64,000 nt of DNA from Thermoplasma volcanium GSS1 (GCF_000011185.1 NC_002689.2:372001-436000), one strand, 5' to 3'. Counted from the stretch's first letter, positions 1 through 8,901 are shown. Numbers and translations: made by a program. Notes: a model not told the origin generated them from the sequence alone.

Positions 1-2
1 AG

Positions 3-401
3 CTATACATAACGGCTTCAAGAAAAGTGCTGGGGCAGGCTTATGATTTAAAAAATGGGACGGTTCTGCAGGGGCGCCTTATGGATCTTTCAGTAGCTCC
101 TGGAAAGGAAAAGATCACCGAAACAGCTGTTCCAGGGAGAGATAGATTAATAGGAACTAAACTGGAGGCTTACTACTTTTCTGCCGGGCAGTCAAACCCA
201 ACGGCCGACCGCGATTATATATTTTTTTCATCTAAATTCAGCCACATCCTTACGGAATATGCAATATTTGCAGAGGAATATGAAGTTAAAGTGGAGTTTG
301 TAAGCGCAGCCTATAAATTGAAGAAGGTAAAGCTTTATACAAAGGGCACTGTGATGGATAGTTACTCCGAGGAGAAAAGCGAGGGAGATGTAAATGAGTG
401 A
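3..401 (+). CDS. Conserved hypothetical protein, 5' end outside the window
   Basis: The reading frame is open from base 3, so the N-terminus lies before the window; an internal GTG at 27 is only a fallback start. The visible 130 or so residues alternate short hydrophobic and charged stretches, suggesting a beta-rich soluble domain, and end in an acidic, lysine-rich tail. I do not recognise the family. The last 8 bases overlap the start of the Vps4-like ATPase, so the two are almost certainly co-transcribed and translationally coupled. A role with the ESCRT/Cdv machinery is inferred from this position only; it does not look like crenarchaeal CdvA, which has a long coiled coil. Confidence 0.7.
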   Translation, partial: LYITASRKVLGQAYDLKNGTVLQGRLMDLSVAPGKEKITETAVPGRDRLIGTKLEAYYFSAGQSNPTADRDYIFFSSKFSHILTEYAIFAEEYEVKVEFVSAAYKLKKVKLYTKGTVMDSYSEEKSEGDVNE

Positions 402-1521
402 TGATGTTCAGAATAAGATTGAAAAAGCCACAAAACTACTGCACGCAGGGATAAAAGAAGAGGAAAATGGACATAAAGATAAGGCAAAGGAGTACTATCT
501 TGTGGCTTACAGGGTAATGTTAGAAGCTGCAAACGACTCTCCATCGGATCTTAAGAAGAAAAGACTTGATCAATGTGCTTTAATATTAAATGCCTACAAA
601 CGCGTTAGTGGAGAAAGGACAGACTTCACAGTGAAAAAACAAAATGATGATGAAATAGTAGAAGGTGAGGCTCTACTAGAAGAGATAGGAATAGAAAAAC
701 CAGAGATACCAAAAGTAACCTTTGAAGATGTTGCAGGTCTAGATGACGTTAAAAATGAGATATTAGGAAAAATTATTTACCCAATGAAATTTAAGGAATT
801 ATCGCAGGAATATAATATACAATTCGGAGGCGGAATGTTATTGTACGGTCCGCCAGGCACTGGAAAAACCTTTATTGTTAAGGCTATAGCCAACGAGGTA
901 AAGGCCAGATTTATCAACGTAAATCCTTCCACACTCTACAGTGAATGGTTTGGTGTTTTTGAAAAGAATATATCCAAGCTTTTCAGGGCAGCGTCATTGC
1001 TATCTCCAGCAATAATATTCTTTGATGAGATAGATGCTTTGGTGCCAAAGAGAGACACCTCCAATTCAGATGCTGCAAAGAGAGGAGTTGCACAGCTTTT
1101 GAATGAGGTTGGTGGTATAAATTCTCAGAAGAACAAAAATATATTCATCATCGCAGCAACAAACAATCCCTGGGAAGTAGATGAGGCCATGCTTAGGCCA
1201 GGTCGCTTCGATATAAAGATATACGTGCCACCTCCAGACATAGTCGCTAGAAAGAAAATATTTCAGCTTAATCTAGCGAAAATTAAACAGGTAGGAAACG
1301 TAGACTACGATCTGCTGGCAGAGGAGACAGAAGGATACAGTGGTGCAGATATAGAGTTCATATGCAAAAAGGCAGCTCAGAATGTATTCATGGAAGCGGT
1401 GAAAACAGGGAAGAGCAGACCAGTTGAAACGAGGGACGTCATAGACGTTATAGGAAGCATCAAACCTTCCATTGATTATGAACTGCTGGAAAAATATTCA
1501 AAGTATGGTTCCGCTTTTTAG
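394..1521 (+). CDS. cdvC: Vps4/CdvC-type AAA ATPase with N-terminal MIT domain
   Basis: A 375-residue AAA ATPase expected to disassemble ESCRT-III polymers during membrane scission or cell division. Residues 1-75 form a three-helix MIT-like region, followed by a linker and one AAA module. Visible motifs are Walker A GPPGTGKT (152-159), Walker B IIFFDEID (207-214) and the second-region arginine motif RPGRFD (268-273). A single AAA domain plus an MIT domain fits Vps4/CdvC rather than the two-domain VAT/Cdc48 or the proteasomal PAN. The start overlaps the upstream gene by 8 bases; an ESCRT-III-like gene follows 107 bases downstream. The family is well characterised in Sulfolobus; in euryarchaea it is patchy. 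Confidence 0.9.
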   Translation: MSDDVQNKIEKATKLLHAGIKEEENGHKDKAKEYYLVAYRVMLEAANDSPSDLKKKRLDQCALILNAYKRVSGERTDFTVKKQNDDEIVEGEALLEEIGIEKPEIPKVTFEDVAGLDDVKNEILGKIIYPMKFKELSQEYNIQFGGGMLLYGPPGTGKTFIVKAIANEVKARFINVNPSTLYSEWFGVFEKNISKLFRAASLLSPAIIFFDEIDALVPKRDTSNSDAAKRGVAQLLNEVGGINSQKNKNIFIIAATNNPWEVDEAMLRPGRFDIKIYVPPPDIVARKKIFQLNLAKIKQVGNVDYDLLAEETEGYSGADIEFICKKAAQNVFMEAVKTGKSRPVETRDVIDVIGSIKPSIDYELLEKYSKYGSAF

Positions 1522-1548
1522 GCAATAGCAATTCAATAAAAAGGCATA

Positions 1549-1562
1549 AAAGTTTATATGTT
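1549..1562 (+). promoter_or_regulatory. TATA-box promoter of the ESCRT-III-like gene
   Basis: TTTATATG at 1553-1560 lies in the 107-base gap between the ATPase and the ESCRT-III-like gene. Transcription would begin near 1580, leaving a short leader before the ATG at 1629. This suggests the polymer subunit can be expressed separately from its disassembly ATPase. Confidence 0.5.
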
Positions 1563-1628
1563 TATTTCGTTTATTATTGGCAATAGATCCCCTGCATCGA
1601 TAATGGCAGAGGATAGGTAGGTATTAAT

Positions 1629-2267
1629 ATGGTGTTCTTTAAATTTGGAAAAAGTGAAGAAGAAAAAATGCTTGAAAGGAGATCAAGGATCAGTAAGTGG
1701 AAATCTGACATAGACCGAGCCATAAGGCAGTATGAAAAGAACAGGGAGATGAATATACAAAACGCTAAAATATCTCTTCGAGACGGGAACCTTGAAAAAG
1801 CCAGAGTGTTCGCTTCTAATATAGTCTCCTTAGAGAGTGCCATAAGAGGTCTTAAGGATTACAAGCTTTTCCTTGAGAACATAGATCTTAACCTGCAATT
1901 TGCAGATACCACCAAGAAGGTTTGGGCATCGCTAAAGGAGGGATCAGAGGACCTATTAAAGAGCCAGCTTACAGAAAAACAAGTAATACAGATGCAGCAG
2001 AACGTGGAAAAAATAATCAATTCATCAGACCAGATACAGGAAAGGCTTAGCAGCCAGCTAGACCAAATAACTACTGCGGTCAATCAGAGAGGTGAATACA
2101 ACGTGGAGAGCGTTGACAAGATCCTTGAAACACTTAAGGGAGATACCGAAGCATCCAAGTCAGCTTCTCGTACATCAGAACCAGCTCAAGGGGAAGCTAC
2201 AACAGATAAGGAACTTGAAGATCTTTTAAAATCGCTCGGAGGAGTGAAATCTGACGACAATAAATAA
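1629..2267 (+). CDS. cdvB: Snf7/ESCRT-III-like protein (CdvB type)
   Basis: A 212-residue, strongly helical, charged protein with the layout of ESCRT-III: a basic N-terminal helical hairpin (about residues 14-75), further helices to about 165, a Ser/Thr/Glu-rich linker, then a short C-terminal helix with the pattern ELEDLLKSL. That last helix resembles a type-1 MIT-interacting motif, the element bound by the MIT domain of Vps4. With the MIT-bearing ATPase immediately upstream, a polymer/disassembly pair is the natural reading. No winged-helix tail as in Sulfolobus CdvB is present. The family call rests on architecture and neighbour; sequence identity to characterised members cannot be measured here. 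Confidence 0.8.
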   Translation: MVFFKFGKSEEEKMLERRSRISKWKSDIDRAIRQYEKNREMNIQNAKISLRDGNLEKARVFASNIVSLESAIRGLKDYKLFLENIDLNLQFADTTKKVWASLKEGSEDLLKSQLTEKQVIQMQQNVEKIINSSDQIQERLSSQLDQITTAVNQRGEYNVESVDKILETLKGDTEASKSASRTSEPAQGEATTDKELEDLLKSLGGVKSDDNK

Positions 2268-2365
2268 AATATACTAATGTTTATAAGAATATTTAAATTG
2301 GTTTATTGATTTGCTGCACTTAAGATATTATCGGTTTTTTGACACCAATCGTTATTATATAAAAA

Positions 2366-2674
2366 TCATCCCTTCCAGAGTCCAACACCAAGCCCTATAA
2401 GGAATAAGACAATAGTTAAGGAAAGGGATCCTCCAAATCCTATGGAGATGGCTTTTGTTATCTGGTCTGCGTACGTCTTAATGTAAGGTACGAGTTTTGC
2501 CGTCACATTTGTAAGAGAAACGTGTGGAGCAAAGGAAAATCCTACATAGGTCGATATTATCAGAGCTATTATAATAAGGATGAACGACGTAACGCCCTTC
2601 TTTATGGCTAGGCCAAACAGCAACCCGTCAATAAGGGCAACGATTAATAGTACTACGCCAGTTACTTCTACCAT
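2366..2674 (-). CDS. Small hydrophobic membrane protein, unknown function
   Basis: A 102-residue protein made almost entirely of three to four membrane-spanning stretches (about residues 3-23, 28-50 and 75-99), with glycine-rich helices and a short basic C-terminus. There is no signal peptidase site or catalytic motif. It is convergent with the ESCRT-III-like gene and divergent from homoserine dehydrogenase, so it has its own promoter. I do not recognise the family. Confidence 0.65.
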   Translation of the reverse strand: MVEVTGVVLLIVALIDGLLFGLAIKKGVTSFILIIIALIISTYVGFSFAPHVSLTNVTAKLVPYIKTYADQITKAISIGFGGSLSLTIVLFLIGLGVGLWKG

Positions 2675-2737
2675 TGTTAACCTATCCGAAATAGCCTATA
2701 TAAATCTTTTTACTGAATCTTTTATAAATCTCCGTAA

Positions 2738-3766
<1,029 letters not shown>

Positions 3767-3783
3767 TTCTGCTTTTCAACAGG

Positions 3784-3792
3784 ATTTATATA
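3784..3792 (+). promoter_or_regulatory. TATA box driving the structured leader and ABC transporter
   Basis: TTTATATA at about 3785-3792 is a near-perfect archaeal TATA element just after the hom stop codon. The usual 24-27 base offset puts the transcription start near 3812-3816, so about 115-125 bases of leader would precede the ABC transporter start. Confidence 0.6.
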
Positions 3793-3808
3793 TGCCCAAG
3801 GGATCGGG

Positions 3809-3930
3809 CGTATGCGGTGATAGCCCCGTGAAATGACTTGAAATACCGTGAGTGCAGCATCCAGGTATAAAAGCCTCGGCAAGTCCATTAGACCGCAGTC
3901 TCAGTGATCGGGGTCCCACTAGTGTATACG
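3809..3930 (+). ncRNA. Candidate structured RNA leader (possible riboswitch), unknown class
   Basis: The stretch is unusually GC-rich for this genome and folds by eye. CGTAT 3809-3813 pairs with ATACG 3926-3930; TGCGGT 3813-3818 with ACCGCA 3892-3897; GACTTG 3835-3840 with CAAGTC 3880-3885; ATACC 3843-3847 with GGTAT 3864-3868. CCCCG 3824-3828 can pair with CGGGG 3909-3913, crossing the second helix as a pseudoknot. It lacks the signatures of tRNA, 5S, SRP, RNase P or TPP-riboswitch RNA. Its position between a TATA box and a transporter start fits a regulatory leader. A free-standing small RNA is the alternative. Confidence 0.45.
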
Positions 3931-3931
3931 G

Positions 3932-4753
3932 GTGATCACTTTGGCAAAGGACCTGGTCAGAGAGTCTCAAATAGAAAAGCCGAGCAATTCAAGCTCAGTT
4001 TTAGAAGCAGCAAATATAGATTTTTCTTATGAGAACGGTTATAAAGTATTTGAAGACATAAATTTAAGCCTTAACCGAAATGAATTTGTAGCGATAGTAG
4101 GACCATCAGGAATAGGGAAATCAACCTTGTTGAGGATCCTGGGCGGATTTTTGAAGCCAGATAAAGGATCTGTCTATCTTATGGGGAAAAAAATAAACAG
4201 ACCAACACCAGACATAGTTTTGATACACCAGTCCATAGTTACTTTTCCGTGGATGACGGCTCTAGAAAATGTTATGGTATCCTTGAAAGCTAAGCACATC
4301 CCAAATGACAAGGCTGAAGAAATGGCAAAGGAAGCCTTAGAAACAGTTGGTCTCCAGGGGTTTGAAGACCTATATCCAAAGGAGATGAGTGGCGGCATGA
4401 GGCAGAGGGTTGCCATAGCAAGAGCACTAGCTGCTGATCCTTTGGTATTTCTTATGGATGAGCCTTTTGCCCATCTGGATGAGCTCACAGCGGAAGGCCT
4501 TAGGCAAGATATATATAACATACTCTTTAGTCCAGATACACCCCTGAAAGGCGTAGTGCTAGTGTCACACAATCTTACAGAAGTCATTGAACTCGCTGAT
4601 GTGATATATATATTGAACAACGTTCCGGCAACGGTTGTCGGCAAGGTTCAGGTTGATCTTCCAAGACCCAGGAGCCCAAGGAGCGAAGCGTTCAACCGGC
4701 TTCTTGACAGCCTCTATAATTACTTGACTCCACCGAAGGTGAAGAAGCCATGA
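3932..4753 (+). CDS. ABC transporter ATP-binding protein, nitrate/sulfonate/taurine (anion) type
   Basis: Cytoplasmic ATPase that would power the duplicated permease encoded next. The 273-residue protein has Walker A GPSGIGKST (57-65), the Q-loop region near HQSIV (99-103), signature SGGMRQ (153-158) and Walker B LVFLMDEP (171-178). The fold and partner place it in the NrtD/SsuB/TauB group. It overlaps the permease by 4 bases. The start is uncertain: the GTG at 3932 lies inside a good ribosome binding site (GGTGAT 3931-3936), so a TTG at 3941 is equally plausible. No substrate-binding protein gene is adjacent, so the substrate is unknown. Confidence 0.85.
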   Translation: MITLAKDLVRESQIEKPSNSSSVLEAANIDFSYENGYKVFEDINLSLNRNEFVAIVGPSGIGKSTLLRILGGFLKPDKGSVYLMGKKINRPTPDIVLIHQSIVTFPWMTALENVMVSLKAKHIPNDKAEEMAKEALETVGLQGFEDLYPKEMSGGMRQRVAIARALAADPLVFLMDEPFAHLDELTAEGLRQDIYNILFSPDTPLKGVVLVSHNLTEVIELADVIYILNNVPATVVGKVQVDLPRPRSPRSEAFNRLLDSLYNYLTPPKVKKP

Positions 4754-6375
4754 ATATGGTACTACTTATAATCCTTGCAACTCTTGCAACTGCGGGACGT
4801 GTACTTGGCCTAATATTAATATCTATTGTTACAGGGTGGTTTCTAGCATACCTAGCGATAAAGGGTAAGTTTTTTGAGAATATATACATCGCTCTGATAG
4901 AGGTCTTTGAATCAGTTCCTGTTATCTCTTTCTTCCCAATAGTCCTAATAATTTTTGTAACTCGTATAGGTGGCCCACTAGGAGTAGAGCTGGCTGCCGA
5001 TTTTCTTGTATTTACGGCTGTTGTATGGAATATCTGGATGGGTGAATACCAGGCCTTTAAAACCGTTCCAAAGGAGATGATAGAGGTTGCGGATAATTAT
5101 AGAATGTCATTTTTGTCCAGGATGGCGCGGATATATATACCCTTCTCATATCCGAGAATAGCTGCAAACCTTTTCCCAAGCGTATCAGATGGATTCTTTT
5201 ACATAACTGTAAGTGAAGTTTTTACAGTTGGCATTCATACTTATGCTACTTTTGGGATAGGTAGCGTGCTCGATAGTCTGGCCCCTACAGGCAAGACTAA
5301 TTATGTTTATCTTGCGCTTTTAGTGCTTGCAGTAGTCATAGGAGCTATTATTTACATTTTGCGCGAATTCAGCAGATACGTCGTATCAAAATATACCATC
5401 GATACGGACGCACCCATAATAAGGAGAGGAAGGTTAAGCGTAAAGCAAACAACAAGGATTCTTTCAGTAATAGCTACAAATCCACTTTCTCGCCTTGCAG
5501 GTTATTACAGATCAAGATACCCGGGTCAGAATTCAGAGGTGTTCGAGAAAGACGAATATCCTCAGAGAAAGATAGGAAGCTATGTGATGTCAGGTATAGG
5601 TATAATTATACTTATTTTGCTAGTTTACTCCGCTTATTCTGTGATATCAGCTACACCGACTGCACTATGGCACAAGCTCGTATCTATTACTCCAAGAATT
5701 GTTGTTTATCTCCTGTATGACTACGGCAGAGTAGCCACGATCCTCGTTGTATCTTTTATCATATCGATATTTCTTGGGTATTCCCTCGCAATACATACCA
5801 GAGCGGAGGGGATCGGAGTACCTTTGCTTCAGGTACTTAGCGCCTATCCTCCACCGATATATTTCCCGTTTGTGTTTGCGGCAAGCTATACCTGGATCCA
5901 CAATTTAATGGGCCCAGTAACTAACGAGTTTTTTGTTATAGGCCTTGGATTCATCAGCACATTTTATTACATGTTCTATTCCTTCTGGATGGGTGTTAAG
6001 GCATTGCCCTCGGAGTATTTCGAAGTGATGAAGAATCTCAATCTAGGTTTCTTCAAAAAGATGAGGATGATAATATTGCCAGGAACATTTCCGTACCTTA
6101 TATCCGGCATCTCTTCAACAATAAATAGCGCTTGGGGAGGACTTATGATCGGCGAGTACTGGCCGGATATAGTCGGTGATAAGACCCTACAGATCCACTA
6201 CGGCATAATGAAATTCATAGATATACAAACAGAAGCAGGAAATATAGCCTATGCTGGCTGGGCCTCTTTCATATTTGGAATTGTAGTTGTGATATATTCG
6301 ATACTATTTACACGGAGAATGATGGACTTAGCTAGAAAGAGGTACGTTGCTGAAGAAGGCCTATTCGCCGCCTAA
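4750..6375 (+). CDS. ABC transporter permease with two fused BPD-type domains
   Basis: A 541-residue integral membrane protein in which two permease halves are fused. Each half has about five to six hydrophobic segments and an EAA-like coupling loop: near residues 96-125 (before FLSRMARIYIPFSYPRI) and again near 418-450 (before FFKKMRMIILPGTFPYL). The duplication means one polypeptide supplies the whole membrane channel. This fits the archaeal duplicated anion permease family paired with NitT/TauT-type ATPases. ATGA overlap with the ATPase gene shows translational coupling. Substrate cannot be read from sequence. Confidence 0.85.
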   Translation: MNMVLLIILATLATAGRVLGLILISIVTGWFLAYLAIKGKFFENIYIALIEVFESVPVISFFPIVLIIFVTRIGGPLGVELAADFLVFTAVVWNIWMGEYQAFKTVPKEMIEVADNYRMSFLSRMARIYIPFSYPRIAANLFPSVSDGFFYITVSEVFTVGIHTYATFGIGSVLDSLAPTGKTNYVYLALLVLAVVIGAIIYILREFSRYVVSKYTIDTDAPIIRRGRLSVKQTTRILSVIATNPLSRLAGYYRSRYPGQNSEVFEKDEYPQRKIGSYVMSGIGIIILILLVYSAYSVISATPTALWHKLVSITPRIVVYLLYDYGRVATILVVSFIISIFLGYSLAIHTRAEGIGVPLLQVLSAYPPPIYFPFVFAASYTWIHNLMGPVTNEFFVIGLGFISTFYYMFYSFWMGVKALPSEYFEVMKNLNLGFFKKMRMIILPGTFPYLISGISSTINSAWGGLMIGEYWPDIVGDKTLQIHYGIMKFIDIQTEAGNIAYAGWASFIFGIVVVIYSILFTRRMMDLARKRYVAEEGLFAA

Positions 6376-6386
6376 ATACTTAGAAT

Positions 6387-6911
6387 CTATCCTGCAATGT
6401 GAAGTATAAGCCCTACGTACGACATAAGAACCCCAAGCAGGGCCATACCCAACGCCCACGTTGCGTAGTGGCCTGATATGGATCTTGCTAAGCCTATTCC
6501 GAGGATCGATAGAGCTGCGATTGATATGACGAACGGAACCTCACCAAGCTGATGAAGATAAACATCAGAGGCGAGTGGGATAAGTGCACCTGCGAAGCCT
6601 GAAAAACCTGAAAGAGTAGTACCCTCCAACGATTCGATAAGTATGGAATGCCCTATTCTAGTGTGTATGAGCTTCCAAGGAGATACCATCGTAAGCTGCC
6701 TTGATATCCTTACTATCTCTCCCCTTAGTCTAGAGTATTCTGCAACAAAATAACTGAAAGCACCTACAAGAGATGACCCAAAGCTGATCCTCAACGCCTC
6801 ATAGAGACTTACAGGAGTGTTCGATGCAATTCTGGCTGAAGCTATCATAAGGGCCGTTATTATGCCATCCGAAAGCCCGAGTGTAACTGAAAAAAGGGTT
6901 CTGCCTCTCAA
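6387..6911 (-). CDS. VIT1/CCC1-family membrane protein
   Basis: A 174-residue membrane protein with four to five hydrophobic helices. The N-terminal GLSDGIITAL resembles the family motif found in vacuolar iron/manganese transporters, which suggests divalent metal transport or a related role. The central charged stretch (about residues 60-85) would be cytoplasmic and is short compared with full VIT1 proteins. It overlaps the DUF211 gene by 4 bases, an arrangement that implies a joint function. Metal specificity is inference only. Confidence 0.7.
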   Translation of the reverse strand: MRGRTLFSVTLGLSDGIITALMIASARIASNTPVSLYEALRISFGSSLVGAFSYFVAEYSRLRGEIVRISRQLTMVSPWKLIHTRIGHSILIESLEGTTLSGFSGFAGALIPLASDVYLHQLGEVPFVISIAALSILGIGLARSISGHYATWALGMALLGVLMSYVGLILHIAG

Positions 6912-7204
6912 TCCTGTGTTCTCCTAACGTTTTCAATTAGTCTTTTTCCAACAGCGATCTCATCAACTGAATGAATAGCGGATCCTGTATTCTCTATAGA
7001 TTCTATTAGTTCCTCATAATTTATGTTAGTACCTTCTACAGTTATGTTCGTTCCCATAGTTTCCATGTCCATTTCAGTGACAATTATATTTACAGCTTCT
7101 ACACCAGGAACGCGCTCGATGGCAGAGGCCAATTCCACAAGTGTGGGTCTATTTAATCCCTTGTCAACGTCTAAAACTATACGCCTAATATTCAATTTCA
7201 TCAC
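6908..7204 (-). CDS. DUF211 family protein
   Basis: A 98-residue protein with the ferredoxin-like (beta-alpha-beta) pattern of archaeal DUF211 proteins: IRRIVLDVDKGLNRPT at the N-terminus, a VEAVNIIVTEMDMET strand pair, and a C-terminal IHSVDEIAVGKRL. The family fold suggests a ligand- or metal-sensing role but no function is proven. It is the first gene of a two-gene operon with the VIT-like membrane protein (4-base overlap). Its start follows a GGAGTGATG context near 7206. Confidence 0.85.
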   Translation of the reverse strand: MMKLNIRRIVLDVDKGLNRPTLVELASAIERVPGVEAVNIIVTEMDMETMGTNITVEGTNINYEELIESIENTGSAIHSVDEIAVGKRLIENVRRTQD

Positions 7205-7540
7205 TCCGGTCTTGCAGCCGGCAGGTACGGTCTACTCTACTTGACATAATCCTAAATCTATTGTAATTTTTAAATTTATCCCATGTTTCTTGTTCTAACT
7301 GACTTCCTCCCCACCCTAAAGGGCGAGTGTTTTTCCAATCGATTCGTGTTTATATCTCTCATTTGAGGAGCAGTTGAGTGGCTCAGCGAACCACTCCCAT
7401 TGAATATTCTTTACGAAAAAAATATTTAAACTTTTTATAAGGAGGCTACCCATGCCTCCGGTGAATGGCGAGGCCTTCCTCTACCTTAACCCTCCATTTT
7501 GTAATCAAAACTATTTTTAATGATGATACACTAATATAGC
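7205..7540. other. Intergenic region holding a mobile-element remnant
   Basis: This 336-base gap contains the AT-rich promoter of the DUF211 gene (right of 7205), the IS605-type right-end remnant (7300-7391), a perfect 6-bp-arm hairpin at 7441-7459 and AT-rich DNA before the oxidoreductase GTG at 7541. No further coding sequence is evident. Confidence 0.6.
7300..7391 (-). mobile_element. IS200/IS605-type right-end remnant, copy 1 (no tnpB)
   Basis: Read on the minus strand this segment ends with the CCCTTTAGGG hairpin followed by GGGGAGGAAGTCA, the pattern seen at the right end of many archaeal TnpB-carrying (IS1341-like) elements. About 75-90 bp are shared with a second copy at 11315-11411, including the hairpin and a GTGGCTCAGCGAACC-like segment. 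No tnpB or tnpA gene adjoins it. A separate hairpin, GGAGGC...GCCTCC, lies at 7441-7459. In intact elements the RNA from this end guides TnpB, using the flanking bases as guide; here it is probably a relic. Confidence 0.55.
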
Positions 7541-8506
7541 GTGAAAGTAAATATTATAGGCCTTAACGGGTTCGGAAAAGTACATTTGGAAGCGTGGTCA
7601 AAGACTGACGTTGACATCGAAATAACAGAGAGAAAAAAGGAAATAGTTGAAGAACTCAAACAAAAATACAATATTTCCAAGGTTTATGGCTCGTTAGAAG
7701 AGGCTCTCCGATCGGATGCAGAGATATTTGATATAGTGCTGCCGCACAGTATGCATCGTGATGTAGCTGTAAAATCTTTGGAAAGCGGGAAGCACGTGCT
7801 CATAGAAAAGCCTATAGCAACAGAAGTTAGAGACGCACAGATCATGATAAGTACGGCTGAAAAGAATAAGAGAAAATTCATGGTTGCAGACCAATACTTT
7901 TTCGATCCGAGCGTTAAAAAGATTATCGATATCATAAAAGCAGGAGATATAGGAAAGGTACATTCTATTATAATACGTGACCAAAGGAAGTATAATTGGC
8001 ATGGATGGCGTGCTGAGGCAGAACATATGGGTGGTGGATCACTTATAGATGGTGGCATACATTTCATAGATACACTTTTAAACATAGGCGGTGATTATTC
8101 AGCCGTTCGATCGCTATCCTATAAAAGTACCCAGTCTATTCAGGAACCAGACACTGTCGAGGCCATATTTAAGTTCAAAAACGGTTCGAATGGCATGTTC
8201 TTTTATTCATGGGGCTATCCATTTACTCCAAAGTTACCGGCATACGAGGTGATAGGAGAAACTGGGAGTATAGTTGAGGATGTGGTAAGCAAGCCAGTAG
8301 GTTTCGATGCCCCGAAGGGCAAAAGGGCATATGGGGACCCAATTGTAAATGCTAAGTTAATTGATCTTGGGGAACATGATATTTTTTATGATGAGGTTTC
8401 AGGCTTTTTGAAGTCGGTGGTTAAAAATGAGAACGTGCCGTTTGATCCTTATCTAGCGTTAAGAGACCTTGTGGCTGTGAAAGACATATATGCAAACCAG
8501 ATTTAG
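7541..8506 (+). CDS. Gfo/Idh/MocA-family NAD(P)-dependent oxidoreductase
   Basis: A 321-residue Rossmann-fold dehydrogenase acting on a sugar or polyol. The N-terminus carries a dinucleotide-binding GLNGFGKVH (7-15), the family EKP motif is at 89-91, and a catalytic-region signature GGGSLIDGGIHFID (164-177) supplies the conserved Asp and His. The protein starts with GTG and no signal peptide is present. A small gene of unknown function follows after 12 bases. The exact substrate cannot be assigned; the first glycine motif is a slightly unusual variant of GxGxxG. Confidence 0.85.
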   Translation: MKVNIIGLNGFGKVHLEAWSKTDVDIEITERKKEIVEELKQKYNISKVYGSLEEALRSDAEIFDIVLPHSMHRDVAVKSLESGKHVLIEKPIATEVRDAQIMISTAEKNKRKFMVADQYFFDPSVKKIIDIIKAGDIGKVHSIIIRDQRKYNWHGWRAEAEHMGGGSLIDGGIHFIDTLLNIGGDYSAVRSLSYKSTQSIQEPDTVEAIFKFKNGSNGMFFYSWGYPFTPKLPAYEVIGETGSIVEDVVSKPVGFDAPKGKRAYGDPIVNAKLIDLGEHDIFYDEVSGFLKSVVKNENVPFDPYLALRDLVAVKDIYANQI

Positions 8507-8518
8507 ATACGGAGAGAT

Positions 8519-8863
8519 ATGGCGGATTCAGAACAAGAGTTATTCCTATGCAGATGCAGACATAAGGCAGTTAAAGATATAGCTAAAAAAATTGGAGTTA
8601 AGAAAGCGTATCTCGAAAAGCTAATATTAAAAAACATAGCTGATACAGACAGTATAATGCAGAGACTGGTTGAAGGTAGAACAGTGAAAAAGCTTAATCC
8701 TGATATTTCGCCTATAATTAGGCAGTATCTGGAAGGGAACATTTCAGCGGAGGAACTTCTGAGGAATGACGACGTTTTAGATTACATAGCTGTAAAGATA
8801 AAGGATCATCACGACCGCTATATGGATTGTATAAGATTTATTTATAAGAATATCACTAAATAA
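8519..8863 (+). CDS. Hypothetical helical protein
   Basis: A 114-residue soluble protein, mainly helical by composition, with a CRCRHKAVKDIAKKIGV segment near the N-terminus that could form a helix-turn-helix but is not convincing. It begins 12 bases after the oxidoreductase stop and is likely co-transcribed. I do not recognise the family. Confidence 0.6.
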   Translation: MADSEQELFLCRCRHKAVKDIAKKIGVKKAYLEKLILKNIADTDSIMQRLVEGRTVKKLNPDISPIIRQYLEGNISAEELLRNDDVLDYIAVKIKDHHDRYMDCIRFIYKNITK

Positions 8864-8901
8864 TACAGGAATTTTATTATCATTTGTAAAAAGAGGGATG
8901 T

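Noticed and set aside
1-401. Identification of the first gene as CdvA
   Set aside because: No long coiled coil or PRC-barrel pattern is visible in the part seen; position alone is insufficient.
3821-3880. Short resemblance of the leader (GGTGATAGCCCCG and CTTGAAATACC) to stretches of 23S rRNA
   Set aside because: Only isolated 10-13 base matches in unrelated positions of 23S rRNA; no extended similarity, so a displaced rRNA fragment is not supported.
3809-3930. TPP riboswitch, 5S rRNA or tRNA as explanation of the leader
   Set aside because: No CUGAGA/ACCUGAU core of the TPP switch, no CCGAACACGG-type 5S loop and no GTTCGA T loop are present.
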